A stretch of 64,000 bases of DNA from Croceivirga thetidis (lineage in GTDB: Bacteria; Bacteroidota; Bacteroidia; Flavobacteriales; Flavobacteriaceae). This document shows positions 25,659-33,204 of this stretch, one piece after another; positions within the stretch are counted from its first letter, which is position 1; every line of letters starts with the position of its first letter. The stretch lies in the NCBI RefSeq assembly GCF_012272815.1, contig NZ_JAAWWL010000001.1:1613146-1677145 (forward strand), written 5' to 3'. The notes under the pieces are model-generated. The model ran no database searches. It had not been told where the DNA came from and saw only the letters and a program-made list of their open reading frames with translations. The position numbers and the translations under genes were made by a program.

Positions 25659-26993
25659 TTACCCTCCGGCGATATTCTTTTTGTTCATGTCTTGAACCGC
25701 TTTTTCAATTCCCCTTGGAGTCAGGGGAAACATGGGGACCAATTCTTTAATGGCTTGAATGGTATAGGTACCTGGCCAGTATTTTAAGGGTTCGGGGTTA
25801 AGCCAAACCGTTTTTTTGAATTTCTCTGTTATAGCTTTTATGGCAAGCATACTGTCATGGGTCAATTCGTACGGGGCCATAGCGGCGTCACCAATGATAA
25901 AGACCTTATAGTTTTTATTAAATTTCAAAAGCCTGTCAAGGTACATTGAAGTCATGCGCCTTTCATCAGACCATACCCGGTCATAAATGGTATTGTGGAA
26001 GTAAAACACCTCTAAATCGTGTGCAAATCGTGTTTTCATTTTACGGAATAGCCGTTGCACGGTGCGTACATAGGGTGACATGGAATACCCCCCATTGTCA
26101 ATCAAAACAATGATTTTAAAATCCTCGTTTTTTTCGTTTTTCAACTCGGGTATGAAAAGTCCACCTCTTTTGAGTCCAGTTTTAATTGTGGTTGGCACAT
26201 CCAACTTTTCTTGGGCACTTTCTTCAATTACCCCTTTTATCGAGGCCAAGGCCGCATCAACATTGTCATCGTTGAGTAATGAATCCCGGTCTACAGGAAA
26301 GTAGTTTTTATCACCGATTACCTTTCTGGCCATTCGGCCGCCACCCTGACCGCCAACGCGTATTCCATTTTTTGCTGCACCGCCATGTCCGTAGGGTGAG
26401 ATGCCTCCTGTGCCTATCCAATGGCTTCCACCACCGTGATTGGTGCGTTGTTGTTTACGCACCTGTTCCATGCGTTCCAGAAGTTCCTTTAAAGATAGAT
26501 CGGAGTAATCGGCCATTTTATCCAAATGCCGTTCCCTTGGATTTTGGTCATTCTGTTCCTCATCGGTATCCTCCAGATCAGGATTATCCTTATTCCAGAG
26601 TTCCAATCCATCGACTACTTGCTTGATGTCATAGGTAGTCAAATGAACTTGGTCAAGAAATGTGTTGACCAAATCCTCAGGGGTCAAATCCATATCCCTA
26701 TCCGCTTCTTCAACATAACCCGATTTCCATTTTTGAAAGGTTTCGGACCGTAGAATTGCATCTTCAAGAGATTGTCCCGGGGCAACGGGTATATTCAGGA
26801 AATACTCGTAAAAAGCTTTGATGTATGGCCCCTCTTCTTCAGGCTTCTTAACGATGATTCCTTTGAGTACGTTATGTAGGTCTCCCAATGTTTTTACCAA
26901 TCCTTTTTGCATGGCACGACGCAACACCAGTAATGTTCTTACATCGGTTTGTAAATCATGCTCTCGAAAAGATGCTGGTAAGGAACTAAGCAT
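25659..26993 (-). CDS. VWA domain protein (CoxE-like), MoxR partner
   Basis: I use the ATG at 26993, one base after the MoxR stop, rather than an upstream TTG inside moxR. The product is 444 residues: an N-terminal helical part, an acidic linker (about 155-180), a Gly-rich stretch with many GG pairs (about 205-240) and a C-terminal VWA domain (about 285-444). The metal site reads IDNGGYSMS instead of the usual DxSxS, so metal binding may be altered. MoxR-VWA pairs work as chaperone-like modules that mature or assemble other protein complexes; the client is not visible. No signal peptide, so cytoplasmic. Confidence 0.8.
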   Translation of the reverse strand: MLSSLPASFREHDLQTDVRTLLVLRRAMQKGLVKTLGDLHNVLKGIIVKKPEEEGPYIKAFYEYFLNIPVAPGQSLEDAILRSETFQKWKSGYVEEADRDMDLTPEDLVNTFLDQVHLTTYDIKQVVDGLELWNKDNPDLEDTDEEQNDQNPRERHLDKMADYSDLSLKELLERMEQVRKQQRTNHGGGSHWIGTGGISPYGHGGAAKNGIRVGGQGGGRMARKVIGDKNYFPVDRDSLLNDDNVDAALASIKGVIEESAQEKLDVPTTIKTGLKRGGLFIPELKNEKNEDFKIIVLIDNGGYSMSPYVRTVQRLFRKMKTRFAHDLEVFYFHNTIYDRVWSDERRMTSMYLDRLLKFNKNYKVFIIGDAAMAPYELTHDSMLAIKAITEKFKKTVWLNPEPLKYWPGTYTIQAIKELVPMFPLTPRGIEKAVQDMNKKNIAGG

Positions 26994-26994
26994 A

Positions 26995-27897
26995 TTAATT
27001 AAAGTATGGCCCCATATTTTGAAGGCCAATTTTACGATTTATCTGTTCCATATCGGTTTGGGTTTTTATTAACGCACCGATGCCTTCAAGGCCTTTGATT
27101 TTTTTAACGGCTTCTTTCGGGGAAGTATCTGACATATACTTTAACCAATTCAATATTTCACGTGTTGTAGGTGCGCGCTCCAATCCCAATTGTCGCAGAT
27201 TATAAAAGACCTCTAGAGCACTTTCAACAACAGTTGCATCGAGTTTAGGGTGATGTTTTTCAATAATCCGTTCCATGACATCCTTGTCAGGAAAATGAAT
27301 GAAATGGTAGATACAACGACCTTTGAATGCTGTTGGCAACTCCTGTTCCCGATTTGAGGTAATTACAATGGCAGGCATTTCTTCTTCAGAGATTTCAATA
27401 ACCTCACCAGATTCAGGCATTATAAATTTTCTATGGCTTAGGGCGTACAACAAATCGTTCGGAAACTCCCTTGGTGCCTTATCAATCTCATCAATTAATA
27501 GCACTGAATTTGGTTTACTATAAGCAATTGCTGCTGGGCCTTTAACGACATAATCGCCTAATTTTTCAGGGTTACGACCACCGGTTGACAACCGAGTTTC
27601 CAAGCCTTTTTCTTCTCGTTGGGCATTTAGGACTTCTATTTGTGAATCACGGAGGTATTTCACATGATCGAATCGAGCTACGAACTGCTCTACGTTACTT
27701 TTTGAACCAACAGGATAAACCTCCAAATCCAAACCAAGGTCATTTGCATAATGTATGGGTAATTCCGTTTTTCCGGTTCCAGGTTCTCCTTCAATGAGCA
27801 ATGGCATTCCTAAGGTTCTTGCCATATGAAATGCTTGTGCCAATTCTGGGTCACAGAGGTACTTTTCAGAACCCGCCCAGTAAGATGTCTCCGCCAT
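26995..27897 (-). CDS. MoxR-family AAA+ ATPase
   Basis: The 300-residue ATPase has Walker A GEPGTGKTE (about 37-45), Walker B VLLIDEIDKA (about 132-141), a sensor-1 region VITSNRE (near 175) and a sensor-2-type Arg region ERAPTTREI. It is the first gene of a leftward pair with the VWA gene (one base apart). It probably remodels a client with its VWA partner. The 399 bp upstream hold no other gene I can support. Confidence 0.88.
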   Translation of the reverse strand: MAETSYWAGSEKYLCDPELAQAFHMARTLGMPLLIEGEPGTGKTELPIHYANDLGLDLEVYPVGSKSNVEQFVARFDHVKYLRDSQIEVLNAQREEKGLETRLSTGGRNPEKLGDYVVKGPAAIAYSKPNSVLLIDEIDKAPREFPNDLLYALSHRKFIMPESGEVIEISEEEMPAIVITSNREQELPTAFKGRCIYHFIHFPDKDVMERIIEKHHPKLDATVVESALEVFYNLRQLGLERAPTTREILNWLKYMSDTSPKEAVKKIKGLEGIGALIKTQTDMEQINRKIGLQNMGPYFN

Positions 27898-28296
27898 GTT
27901 AAATCAAAAATTGCATTCTGTGAATTTAGCTTATTAATAAGTAACGAAGCAAGTAATGCGTTTCAGTGGGTAGTTTTTTGGGCCGAAAGTAATAATTCAG
28001 TCTTCTGATGCATTGGTTGAACAAGTGCCAAATTCGAATCCAAGGTTCTCTGATTTGTCGAAAATTGAGTTAAGTGGAAATTATTTTGAAGTCGTATTTC
28101 AACGAAACCAAATTTATTAAAGGGTATAATATATTTATATACAGCTATTTAAATTTTAAACTGATGATTCTGCTAGCTGCGTAGTCTTAAAATTTCCATA
28201 AAATAGTACCTTTTTATACATAGTACTGTAACAAAATGATTTTTGTGGCGTCTATATAGTGTAATCAATTAAAAAACATTTTTAAAAAATAGAACA
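27898..28296. other. AT-rich intergenic region without a recognisable gene
   Basis: About 400 bp between the MoxR start and the first small ORF. I see no ORF with supporting features, no tRNA and no known RNA family. It should hold the MoxR promoter (leftward) and the promoter of the small-ORF cluster (rightward). TTTTTG near 28241 is a possible -33 element, but no convincing TAnnTTTG box follows. A weak inverted repeat AGTAC...GTACT lies near 28206-28229. Confidence 0.4.
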
Positions 28297-28410
28297 ATGA
28301 AAGCATCAATCAACAGAACAGCAACAGAATCAAGAACGGGGCAATATTTCTCAACCCTAAGTGAGAGTAAAAGGTCGTTATGGGCGCAGTATCGAAACTA
28401 TAATCGTTAA
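28297..28410 (+). CDS. Small basic 37-residue protein, tandem copy A
   Basis: The ATG at 28297 opens a 37-codon frame ending in TAA. The product begins MKASINRTATES and ends WAQYRNYNR, with seven Lys/Arg and two acidic residues. A second copy at 28534-28647 encodes the same protein except residue 23 (Glu here, Asn there). By my count 14 other codons differ and all are synonymous, and the stop codons differ too. That pattern means selection on the protein, so I treat both as real genes. I know no family for it. No signal peptide or membrane segment is seen. The aromatic, Arg-rich C-terminal half could bind nucleic acid, but that is speculation. Confidence 0.72.
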   Translation: MKASINRTATESRTGQYFSTLSESKRSLWAQYRNYNR

Positions 28411-28533
28411 AAACGGCTTTAAACATTAATCCTAACAATTGGGACTGAAATAATTACAATTCAGAATATTTCGTTCCACAAAAAGTAAAAATCACAACAT
28501 CTTTGTATCATCAATCGAAAATCAAAAGAAATC

Positions 28534-28647
28534 ATGAAAGCATCAATCAATAGAACAGCAACAGAATCAAGAACTGGACAATATTTCTCTACACTTAGCA
28601 ATAGCAAAAGGTCGCTTTGGGCCCAGTATAGAAATTACAATCGCTAG
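28534..28647 (+). CDS. Small basic 37-residue protein, tandem copy B
   Basis: This second copy lies 123 bp after copy A and has the same 37-residue length with one replacement (Asn23). The flanking and intervening sequences are not alike, so the likeness stops at the coding borders, and the third-base differences rule out a recent duplication or assembly error. AAAAGAAATC before the ATG gives a modest ribosome site. Both copies lie upstream of the terminator at 28817-28842. The shared N-terminal half is nearly identical at DNA level and most silent changes lie in the second half, which may mark an RNA-level constraint or gene conversion in the first half. Confidence 0.72.
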   Translation: MKASINRTATESRTGQYFSTLSNSKRSLWAQYRNYNR

Positions 28648-28669
28648 CAATAGCACAATCAATCAAAAA

Positions 28670-28783
28670 ATGGAATCAATCATCATCAATCAATCAACAA
28701 TGGAATCTAAGGGATACGTCTTCTTTTTAAATTTAAAGAACAACAGACGAATTCGCTGGACGGAATCAATAGAGTACATCTAG
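28670..28783 (+). CDS. Third 37-codon reading frame after the tandem small genes
   Basis: An ATG at 28670, 22 bp after copy B, opens another frame of exactly 37 codons ending in TAG at 28781. The product starts MESIIINQSTMES and ends RWTESIEYI. Gly15, Phe18 and Arg26 fall at the same positions as in copies A and B, and a Trp is one residue off, but the rest does not align, so homology is not shown. An inner ATG at codon 11 is an alternative start. Length, spacing and the terminator that follows suggest membership of the same transcript. Confidence 0.4.
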   Translation: MESIIINQSTMESKGYVFFLNLKNNRRIRWTESIEYI

Positions 28784-28816
28784 GAACCATCATTATTTTG
28801 GTGGGTATCAAATCAA

Positions 28817-28842
28817 AAGCTTCTTGAATTTTCAAGGAGCTT
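28817..28842 (+). terminator. Intrinsic terminator of the small-ORF cluster
   Basis: AAGCTTCTTG and CAAGGAGCTT form a 10-bp stem (one G-T pair) with a 6-nt loop, followed by eight T (with the stem end). The hairpin is a diverged copy of the tRNA-fMet terminator at 28981-29006. Confidence 0.75.
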
Positions 28843-28847
28843 TTTTT

Positions 28848-28866
28848 TGTAGCTGAGACTGGATTC
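28848..28866 (-). repeat. Decayed copy of the tRNA-fMet 3' end
   Basis: These 19 bases match the last part of the tRNA gene and its flank (29010-29028) with three mismatches, right next to a copied terminator hairpin. Beyond this the match fades. A tRNA 3' end duplicated with its terminator is what integration and loss of a tRNA-targeting element can leave, or a local duplication. The piece cannot encode a tRNA. Confidence 0.5.
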
Positions 28867-28980
28867 ACGGCATAGTCGTGGGCCTAATGGGTGGCTTTAC
28901 AAATAAGCTCCAATTGCTTCACAATCCATCTTTTCTTTTGTTCTCAATTTTGAAGTACACTTCAGTTGTTTCCAAAAGAA

Positions 28981-29006
28981 AAGCTCCTTGATTTTTCAAG
29001 GAGCTT
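28981..29006 (-). terminator. Terminator of tRNA-fMet
   Basis: AAGCTCCTTG and CAAGGAGCTT form a perfect 10-bp stem with a 6-nt loop. On the minus strand it directly follows the tRNA 3' end and runs into a T-rich stretch (TTTTCTTTT). Confidence 0.75.
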
Positions 29007-29011
29007 CTTTG

Positions 29012-29084
<73 letters not shown>

Positions 29085-29167
29085 ATGTGGACGGCAAATA
29101 TACAACGCTTTTTTACTTTGGACAAGCCTCTTGTTTCAACTCGGTTTTATTCGGTATTTTCGAGCTT

Positions 29168-30550
29168 ATGGAGCAATTGAACAACTTTTTGGGGAATGCC
29201 ATTTCTGCGACCGAATGGCCCATGTTTTTGTTATTGATAGGTGGGGGCCTTTTCTTGGTGCTTAAATCAGGTTTCAAGCCCTATCGCTTTTTTGGTCATG
29301 CCATTGCCATAACCCGAGGTAAATACGATGATAAATCCGCAAAGGGTGATGTAAGTTCGCTTCAGGCACTTTCAGCCGCTGTTGCCGCAACTGTTGGCCT
29401 AGGTAATATATCGGGTGTGGCCATTGCCATTCACGATGGCGGTCCTGGTGTGATTTTTTGGATTTGGATGACCGCAATAATTGGCATGTGTATCAAATTT
29501 TATTCTGGAAGTTTGGCCATCATGTTTCGCACAACTGATTCAGAAGGAAAATTACAAGGAGGCCCCATGTTCTATATAACACAAGGGCTAGGCAAAAAAT
29601 ATAAACCTTTGGCCGTCTTCTTTTGTATTGCCGGATTATTTGGGTTTTTAGGCGTATTTACAGCCAACCAATTCACCGAAACGTTTATGAGTGTGGTGCA
29701 ACCTGAAGAAACATTGGTTGCTTTAGGGGGTAACGAAGATGACCCATTATTCAATTGGAAGTTGTTGGTCGGAATCCTATTGGCAATAATCTCATCTTTT
29801 GTAATTTTTGGCGGATTACAGAAGATTGCGAAGGTAGCAACAGCATTGGTGCCTTTCATGGTTATCGTGTATTTATTAGCGGTGATTTCGGTAATGGTGG
29901 CGAATGCCTCTCAGGTATTGCCATCACTGAAATTGATTCTCACTGAAGCATGGAATTTCAACTCGTTGGTGAATGGAGGCTTTTGGGGATTGGTTATTAT
30001 CGGCGTTCGTAGGGCAATGTTCTCCAATGAGGCAGGTTTGGGTTCAGCGCCCATGTACCATGGGCAATCAAAGAACGATGAACCTATTCGTGAAGGGCTG
30101 GTCGCCATGTTGGGGCCATTTATAGATACCATTCTAGTTTGTACGTTTACGGCAATAGTTTTGATTTTAAGTGGGGCATATCTCGAAGAAGGTAGTGGTA
30201 TTGTGATGACCTTAAATGCCTTTAATACTTCTTTAGGGGATTGGGGTGGCATTTTACTTATGGTAATTGTCTCGGCCTTCGCGCTCTCCACACTTTTTAC
30301 CTATTCGTATTACGGGGTAAAATGCCTTTCATTTTTGACCAATCCTAAGATTGGGAAGTTCTACAATTGGTATTTTGTTATCATGATAGTCTTTGCTGCC
30401 ATCGCTTCTTTAGATGTGGTAAAAAACCTCATTGATTTGTCCTACGCTTTAATGGTGATACCAAATATGATAGCAGTGTTATTGTTGGCCCCTAAGGTTA
30501 ATAAGGCCGCCAAGCAGTATTTTAAAAAATTACGAAGTGAGCCTCGATAA
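29168..30550 (+). CDS. Sodium:alanine/glycine symporter (AGCS family)
   Basis: I start at the ATG at 29168 (460 residues), because an upstream GTG at 29087 would add a non-homologous tail touching the tRNA gene. The protein has about 11 membrane segments and the AGCS signatures ATVGLGNISGVAIAI (helix region near residues 75-90) and SNEAGLGSAPMYHG near 280. It imports Ala or Gly with sodium. It overlaps the next gene by 14 bp, so the two are translationally linked, though their roles are unrelated. Confidence 0.9.
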   Translation: MEQLNNFLGNAISATEWPMFLLLIGGGLFLVLKSGFKPYRFFGHAIAITRGKYDDKSAKGDVSSLQALSAAVAATVGLGNISGVAIAIHDGGPGVIFWIWMTAIIGMCIKFYSGSLAIMFRTTDSEGKLQGGPMFYITQGLGKKYKPLAVFFCIAGLFGFLGVFTANQFTETFMSVVQPEETLVALGGNEDDPLFNWKLLVGILLAIISSFVIFGGLQKIAKVATALVPFMVIVYLLAVISVMVANASQVLPSLKLILTEAWNFNSLVNGGFWGLVIIGVRRAMFSNEAGLGSAPMYHGQSKNDEPIREGLVAMLGPFIDTILVCTFTAIVLILSGAYLEEGSGIVMTLNAFNTSLGDWGGILLMVIVSAFALSTLFTYSYYGVKCLSFLTNPKIGKFYNWYFVIMIVFAAIASLDVVKNLIDLSYALMVIPNMIAVLLLAPKVNKAAKQYFKKLRSEPR

Positions 30551-31001
30551 TTTCGAACATGAGTTTTTTGGGATAGGCATTCAAAACGGAAAGACCCCTG
30601 AAAATTTAGGTGCGCTATGGCGTTCTGCTCAAAACCTTGGAGCCAGTTTCATTTTTACTATAGGTAATAGATATGCAAAGCAGTCTAGCGATACCCATCA
30701 TGCAGTAAAGGCAATGCCTTATTTTCATTACGATTCGTTTGAGGCTTTTTATGAAAACTTACCAAAAGGAGCTATGCTGGTCGGGGTTGAGATGGCTGAA
30801 AACGCTGTGGATTTAGAAACGTTTCATCACCCTAGAAGATGTGTGTATTTATTGGGAGCGGAAGACCATGGTCTTACTAAAATAGCTTGCGAGAAATCCC
30901 ATCACTTAGTGAAGTTTAAGTCAGAAAAAAGTTTAAATGTGGCAATTGCGGGTAGTATTGTGATGTATGATAGGAGGTTATCAAAGCCAAGAATGAGCTA
31001 A
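30537..31001 (+). CDS. SpoU/TrmH-family RNA methyltransferase
   Basis: The 154-residue protein begins at a GTG inside the end of the symporter gene; no in-frame ATG is available nearby. It has the three SPOUT motifs: ENLGALWRSAQNLGA (motif 1), YLLGAEDHGLT (motif 2) and SLNVAIAGSIVMYD (motif 3). It forms the trefoil knot that binds SAM and 2'-O-methylates tRNA or rRNA. The short single-domain form resembles TrmL-like enzymes, but the target nucleotide is not readable. Era follows after 9 bp. Confidence 0.85.
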   Translation: MSLDNFEHEFFGIGIQNGKTPENLGALWRSAQNLGASFIFTIGNRYAKQSSDTHHAVKAMPYFHYDSFEAFYENLPKGAMLVGVEMAENAVDLETFHHPRRCVYLLGAEDHGLTKIACEKSHHLVKFKSEKSLNVAIAGSIVMYDRRLSKPRMS

Positions 31002-31006
31002 CTTTG
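30999..31006 (+). promoter_or_regulatory. Possible -7 box right before era
   Basis: TAACTTTG matches the Bacteroidota -7 consensus TAnnTTTG and ends 4 bp before the era ATG at 31011. If used, transcription would begin at or next to the start codon, giving a leaderless era message in addition to read-through from upstream. No clear -33 TTG is seen at the proper distance. Confidence 0.35.
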
Positions 31007-31010
31007 CCTT

Positions 31011-31895
31011 ATGGAAAAACCACATAAGTCTGGCTTTGTAAATATCATAGGAAACCCCAACGTAGGTAAGTCCACGCTTATGAATGCCTTTGTTGGTGAA
31101 AAGCTTTCCATCATTACTTCAAAAGCCCAAACTACAAGACATCGAATTTTTGGTATTGTGAACGGCGATGATTTTCAAGTGGTTTTTTCAGATACACCGG
31201 GTATTATCAAACCCGCATATGAAATGCAAAATGCCATGATGGATTTTGTTAAGTCGGCCTTTGAAGATGCTGATTTACTGCTTTACATGGTTGAAATAGG
31301 GGAGAAGGGATTGAAAGATGAGGCCTTTTTTAATAAGATAAAACACAGTAAAATACCGGTATTGCTATTGTTGAATAAAATTGATACCTCAGAACAGACA
31401 GTCCTAGAGGAACAAATGCAATACTGGCAAGAGTTGTTACCGAATGCTGAAATTCATCCTATATCGGCATTGGAAAATTTTAATGTAGAAGAGGTTTTCA
31501 ATCGAATTCTTCAATTGCTCCCTGAAGGTCCCGCTTACTATCCCAAGGATCAATTTACGGATAGGCCGGAACGCTTTTTCGTTAATGAGGCGATTCGAGA
31601 AAAAATTCTGTTGAACTACAAAAAAGAAATTCCCTATTCCGTTGAAGTAGAAACTGAAGAGTTTATAGAAGACGATAAAATCATCAGGATTCGCTCCGTA
31701 ATCATGGTTGAACGTGATTCACAAAAAGGAATCATTATCGGGCATAAGGGTGCTGCCTTAAAAAAAGTAGGTGTGGCCGCTCGAAAAGATTTGGAGCAAT
31801 TTTTTGATAAGCAAGTTCATATAGAACTCTATGTGAAGGTCAATAAAAATTGGCGCTCCAATTCACAACAACTAAAACGGTTTGGATACCAGTAA
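31011..31895 (+). CDS. era: GTPase Era
   Basis: The 294-residue GTPase has G1 GNPNVGKST, G3 DTPG, G4 NKID and a C-terminal KH domain with GIIIGHKGAALKKVG. Era helps assemble the 30S ribosomal subunit by binding the 3' end of 16S rRNA. Length and domain order are normal. A bidirectional terminator (31900-31932) separates it from the convergent SYLF gene. Confidence 0.96.
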   Translation: MEKPHKSGFVNIIGNPNVGKSTLMNAFVGEKLSIITSKAQTTRHRIFGIVNGDDFQVVFSDTPGIIKPAYEMQNAMMDFVKSAFEDADLLLYMVEIGEKGLKDEAFFNKIKHSKIPVLLLLNKIDTSEQTVLEEQMQYWQELLPNAEIHPISALENFNVEEVFNRILQLLPEGPAYYPKDQFTDRPERFFVNEAIREKILLNYKKEIPYSVEVETEEFIEDDKIIRIRSVIMVERDSQKGIIIGHKGAALKKVGVAARKDLEQFFDKQVHIELYVKVNKNWRSNSQQLKRFGYQ

Positions 31896-31899
31896 AATA

Positions 31900-31932
31900 A
31901 AAGAGGAGATAATTTAAAAATACCTCCTCTTT
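31900..31932. terminator. Bidirectional terminator between era and the SYLF gene
   Basis: AAAGAGGAG (31900-31908) and CTCCTCTTT (31924-31932) form a 9-bp stem around a 15-nt loop, with A/T runs on both sides, between two convergent genes. Confidence 0.7.
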
Positions 31933-31958
31933 AACTAACTAACTCAAAATAATGTAAC

Positions 31959-32492
31959 TCATTCTATAGGTGAATATTCAAATCGTTGCCCACCAACCGA
32001 TGCGTCGGCCATAAGGCCAGCCTTTGGTAGTGCAAAAACTGCAACTCCATCCTTGTATTTTGCATTAAAAGCGATTCCAGACTTCACTGCCACAGCAGAA
32101 GCCCCTGCAGCGAATTGAAATTCATCTTCTTTAAATCGTTCTAAATCGGTTTCTGTTTCAAAAAATATGATTTCTATGATGGCTTGCCCACCAGCTTGTA
32201 GGCCGATACTTAGTTTCTTTAAATCGGCCATGCCAATGACATCTCCTTTTTGATACACCACACCGGTGCCAGAAGCACCTCCGATAATAAGCCCTCCTTT
32301 TCCAACATTAGGAAAAATCACATATCCGGCAGAATCATCAAAAAAGGATTGCAGACTTTCGTCGTTATCTAAAAGGGTTTTTTTGGCTTTCTCAGCATCC
32401 TTAAAAATCTTCATGTCCTTTGCATCTTGTGCATTTAGGAACATGTTGGTTGAAATAAAAAGAAATGAGAATAAGTAAAAGGTAAATTTCAT
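31959..32492 (-). CDS. SYLF-domain (Ysc84-like) lipid-binding protein
   Basis: The 177-residue product has a signal peptide ending LNAQ and a SYLF domain: SAGYVIFPNVGKGGLIIGGASGTGVVY and the closing GLMADASVGGQRFEY. The family binds phosphoinositide-like lipids in eukaryotes; its bacterial role at the envelope is unclear. It is monocistronic by position, with 126 bp to the next gene. Confidence 0.85.
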   Translation of the reverse strand: MKFTFYLFSFLFISTNMFLNAQDAKDMKIFKDAEKAKKTLLDNDESLQSFFDDSAGYVIFPNVGKGGLIIGGASGTGVVYQKGDVIGMADLKKLSIGLQAGGQAIIEIIFFETETDLERFKEDEFQFAAGASAVAVKSGIAFNAKYKDGVAVFALPKAGLMADASVGGQRFEYSPIE

Positions 32493-32618
32493 TAAGTTGT
32501 TTTAAATAGATACGCGAGTTCTAACATCTTTAGTCGTTAAAGCAATGTTAGAAAGTTCAAAAATTATGTTACTTCTTATTTAGGACTGTACTCGTTACTT
32601 TTAATTGCAATTGCTGAT

Positions 32619-33131
32619 TTAGTCCGTATACTTTTTCTGTATAGCGATAAATAATTCATCAGCATACTGCCGCAAGGCTTCCATTTGAGATTTACCCTTG
32701 GCTTTGCCCAATCTTCCAAAGGCATAGAAACAGAGCCATAGAAATACTAGAAGTAGCATACCGATAATTAATAAGTTCACATTGTGACCTAAGGTATATT
32801 TTGAGTAGGCAAATACTCCCAAGATTAAAAACAAGGTTGCAACACCAAAATGTAGAAACATAAAAAAAGTCCATAAAGTTGGATTAGGTCCAAACACCCC
32901 ATGTATACTACTCTTACCTTCACTGAAGGAACTAATCTCCAGGTGCAATTGTGGTGACCAGAAATTGGTTTGTCCTTTTTGAAACCTAATATAGACGTGT
33001 TCATCAACCCGCTTGATTAAAAAAGGATTTTTGGCAGTTATATCAAATTCCTTTTTCAATAATTCGAAATCGGCAAATAGCTTAATCTCAAATCGAGGTC
33101 GCAAGATTATTTCATAAACGAGCTCACTCAT
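32619..33131 (-). CDS. Hypothetical membrane protein with two TM segments
   Basis: The 170-residue protein has a soluble N-terminal part of about 85 residues, two closely spaced membrane helices (about 88-110 and 117-137) and a Lys-rich C-terminal helix. I recognise no family. It is divergent from der with 73 bp between starts. Confidence 0.6.
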   Translation of the reverse strand: MSELVYEIILRPRFEIKLFADFELLKKEFDITAKNPFLIKRVDEHVYIRFQKGQTNFWSPQLHLEISSFSEGKSSIHGVFGPNPTLWTFFMFLHFGVATLFLILGVFAYSKYTLGHNVNLLIIGMLLLVFLWLCFYAFGRLGKAKGKSQMEALRQYADELFIAIQKKYTD

Positions 33132-33182
33132 TTAAATGGTTTAGGCCCCAATAAGTTATCTAATTTTCTATGTAATTAATGC

Positions 33183-33190
33183 TACTTTTG
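33183..33190 (+). promoter_or_regulatory. -7 box of der
   Basis: TACTTTTG fits TAnnTTTG and ends 14 bp before the der ATG, giving a very short leader. No strong -33 element is evident. Confidence 0.45.
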
Positions 33191-33204
33191 CCAAAAATTA
33201 AAGC

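Noticed and set aside
26279-26626. A 115-codon frame antisense to the VWA gene
   Set aside because: Inside a real gene in the opposite strand; no recognisable domain.
28850-28920. A possible second tRNA next to tRNA-fMet
   Set aside because: Only the last part of the tRNA is present; no cloverleaf can be made.
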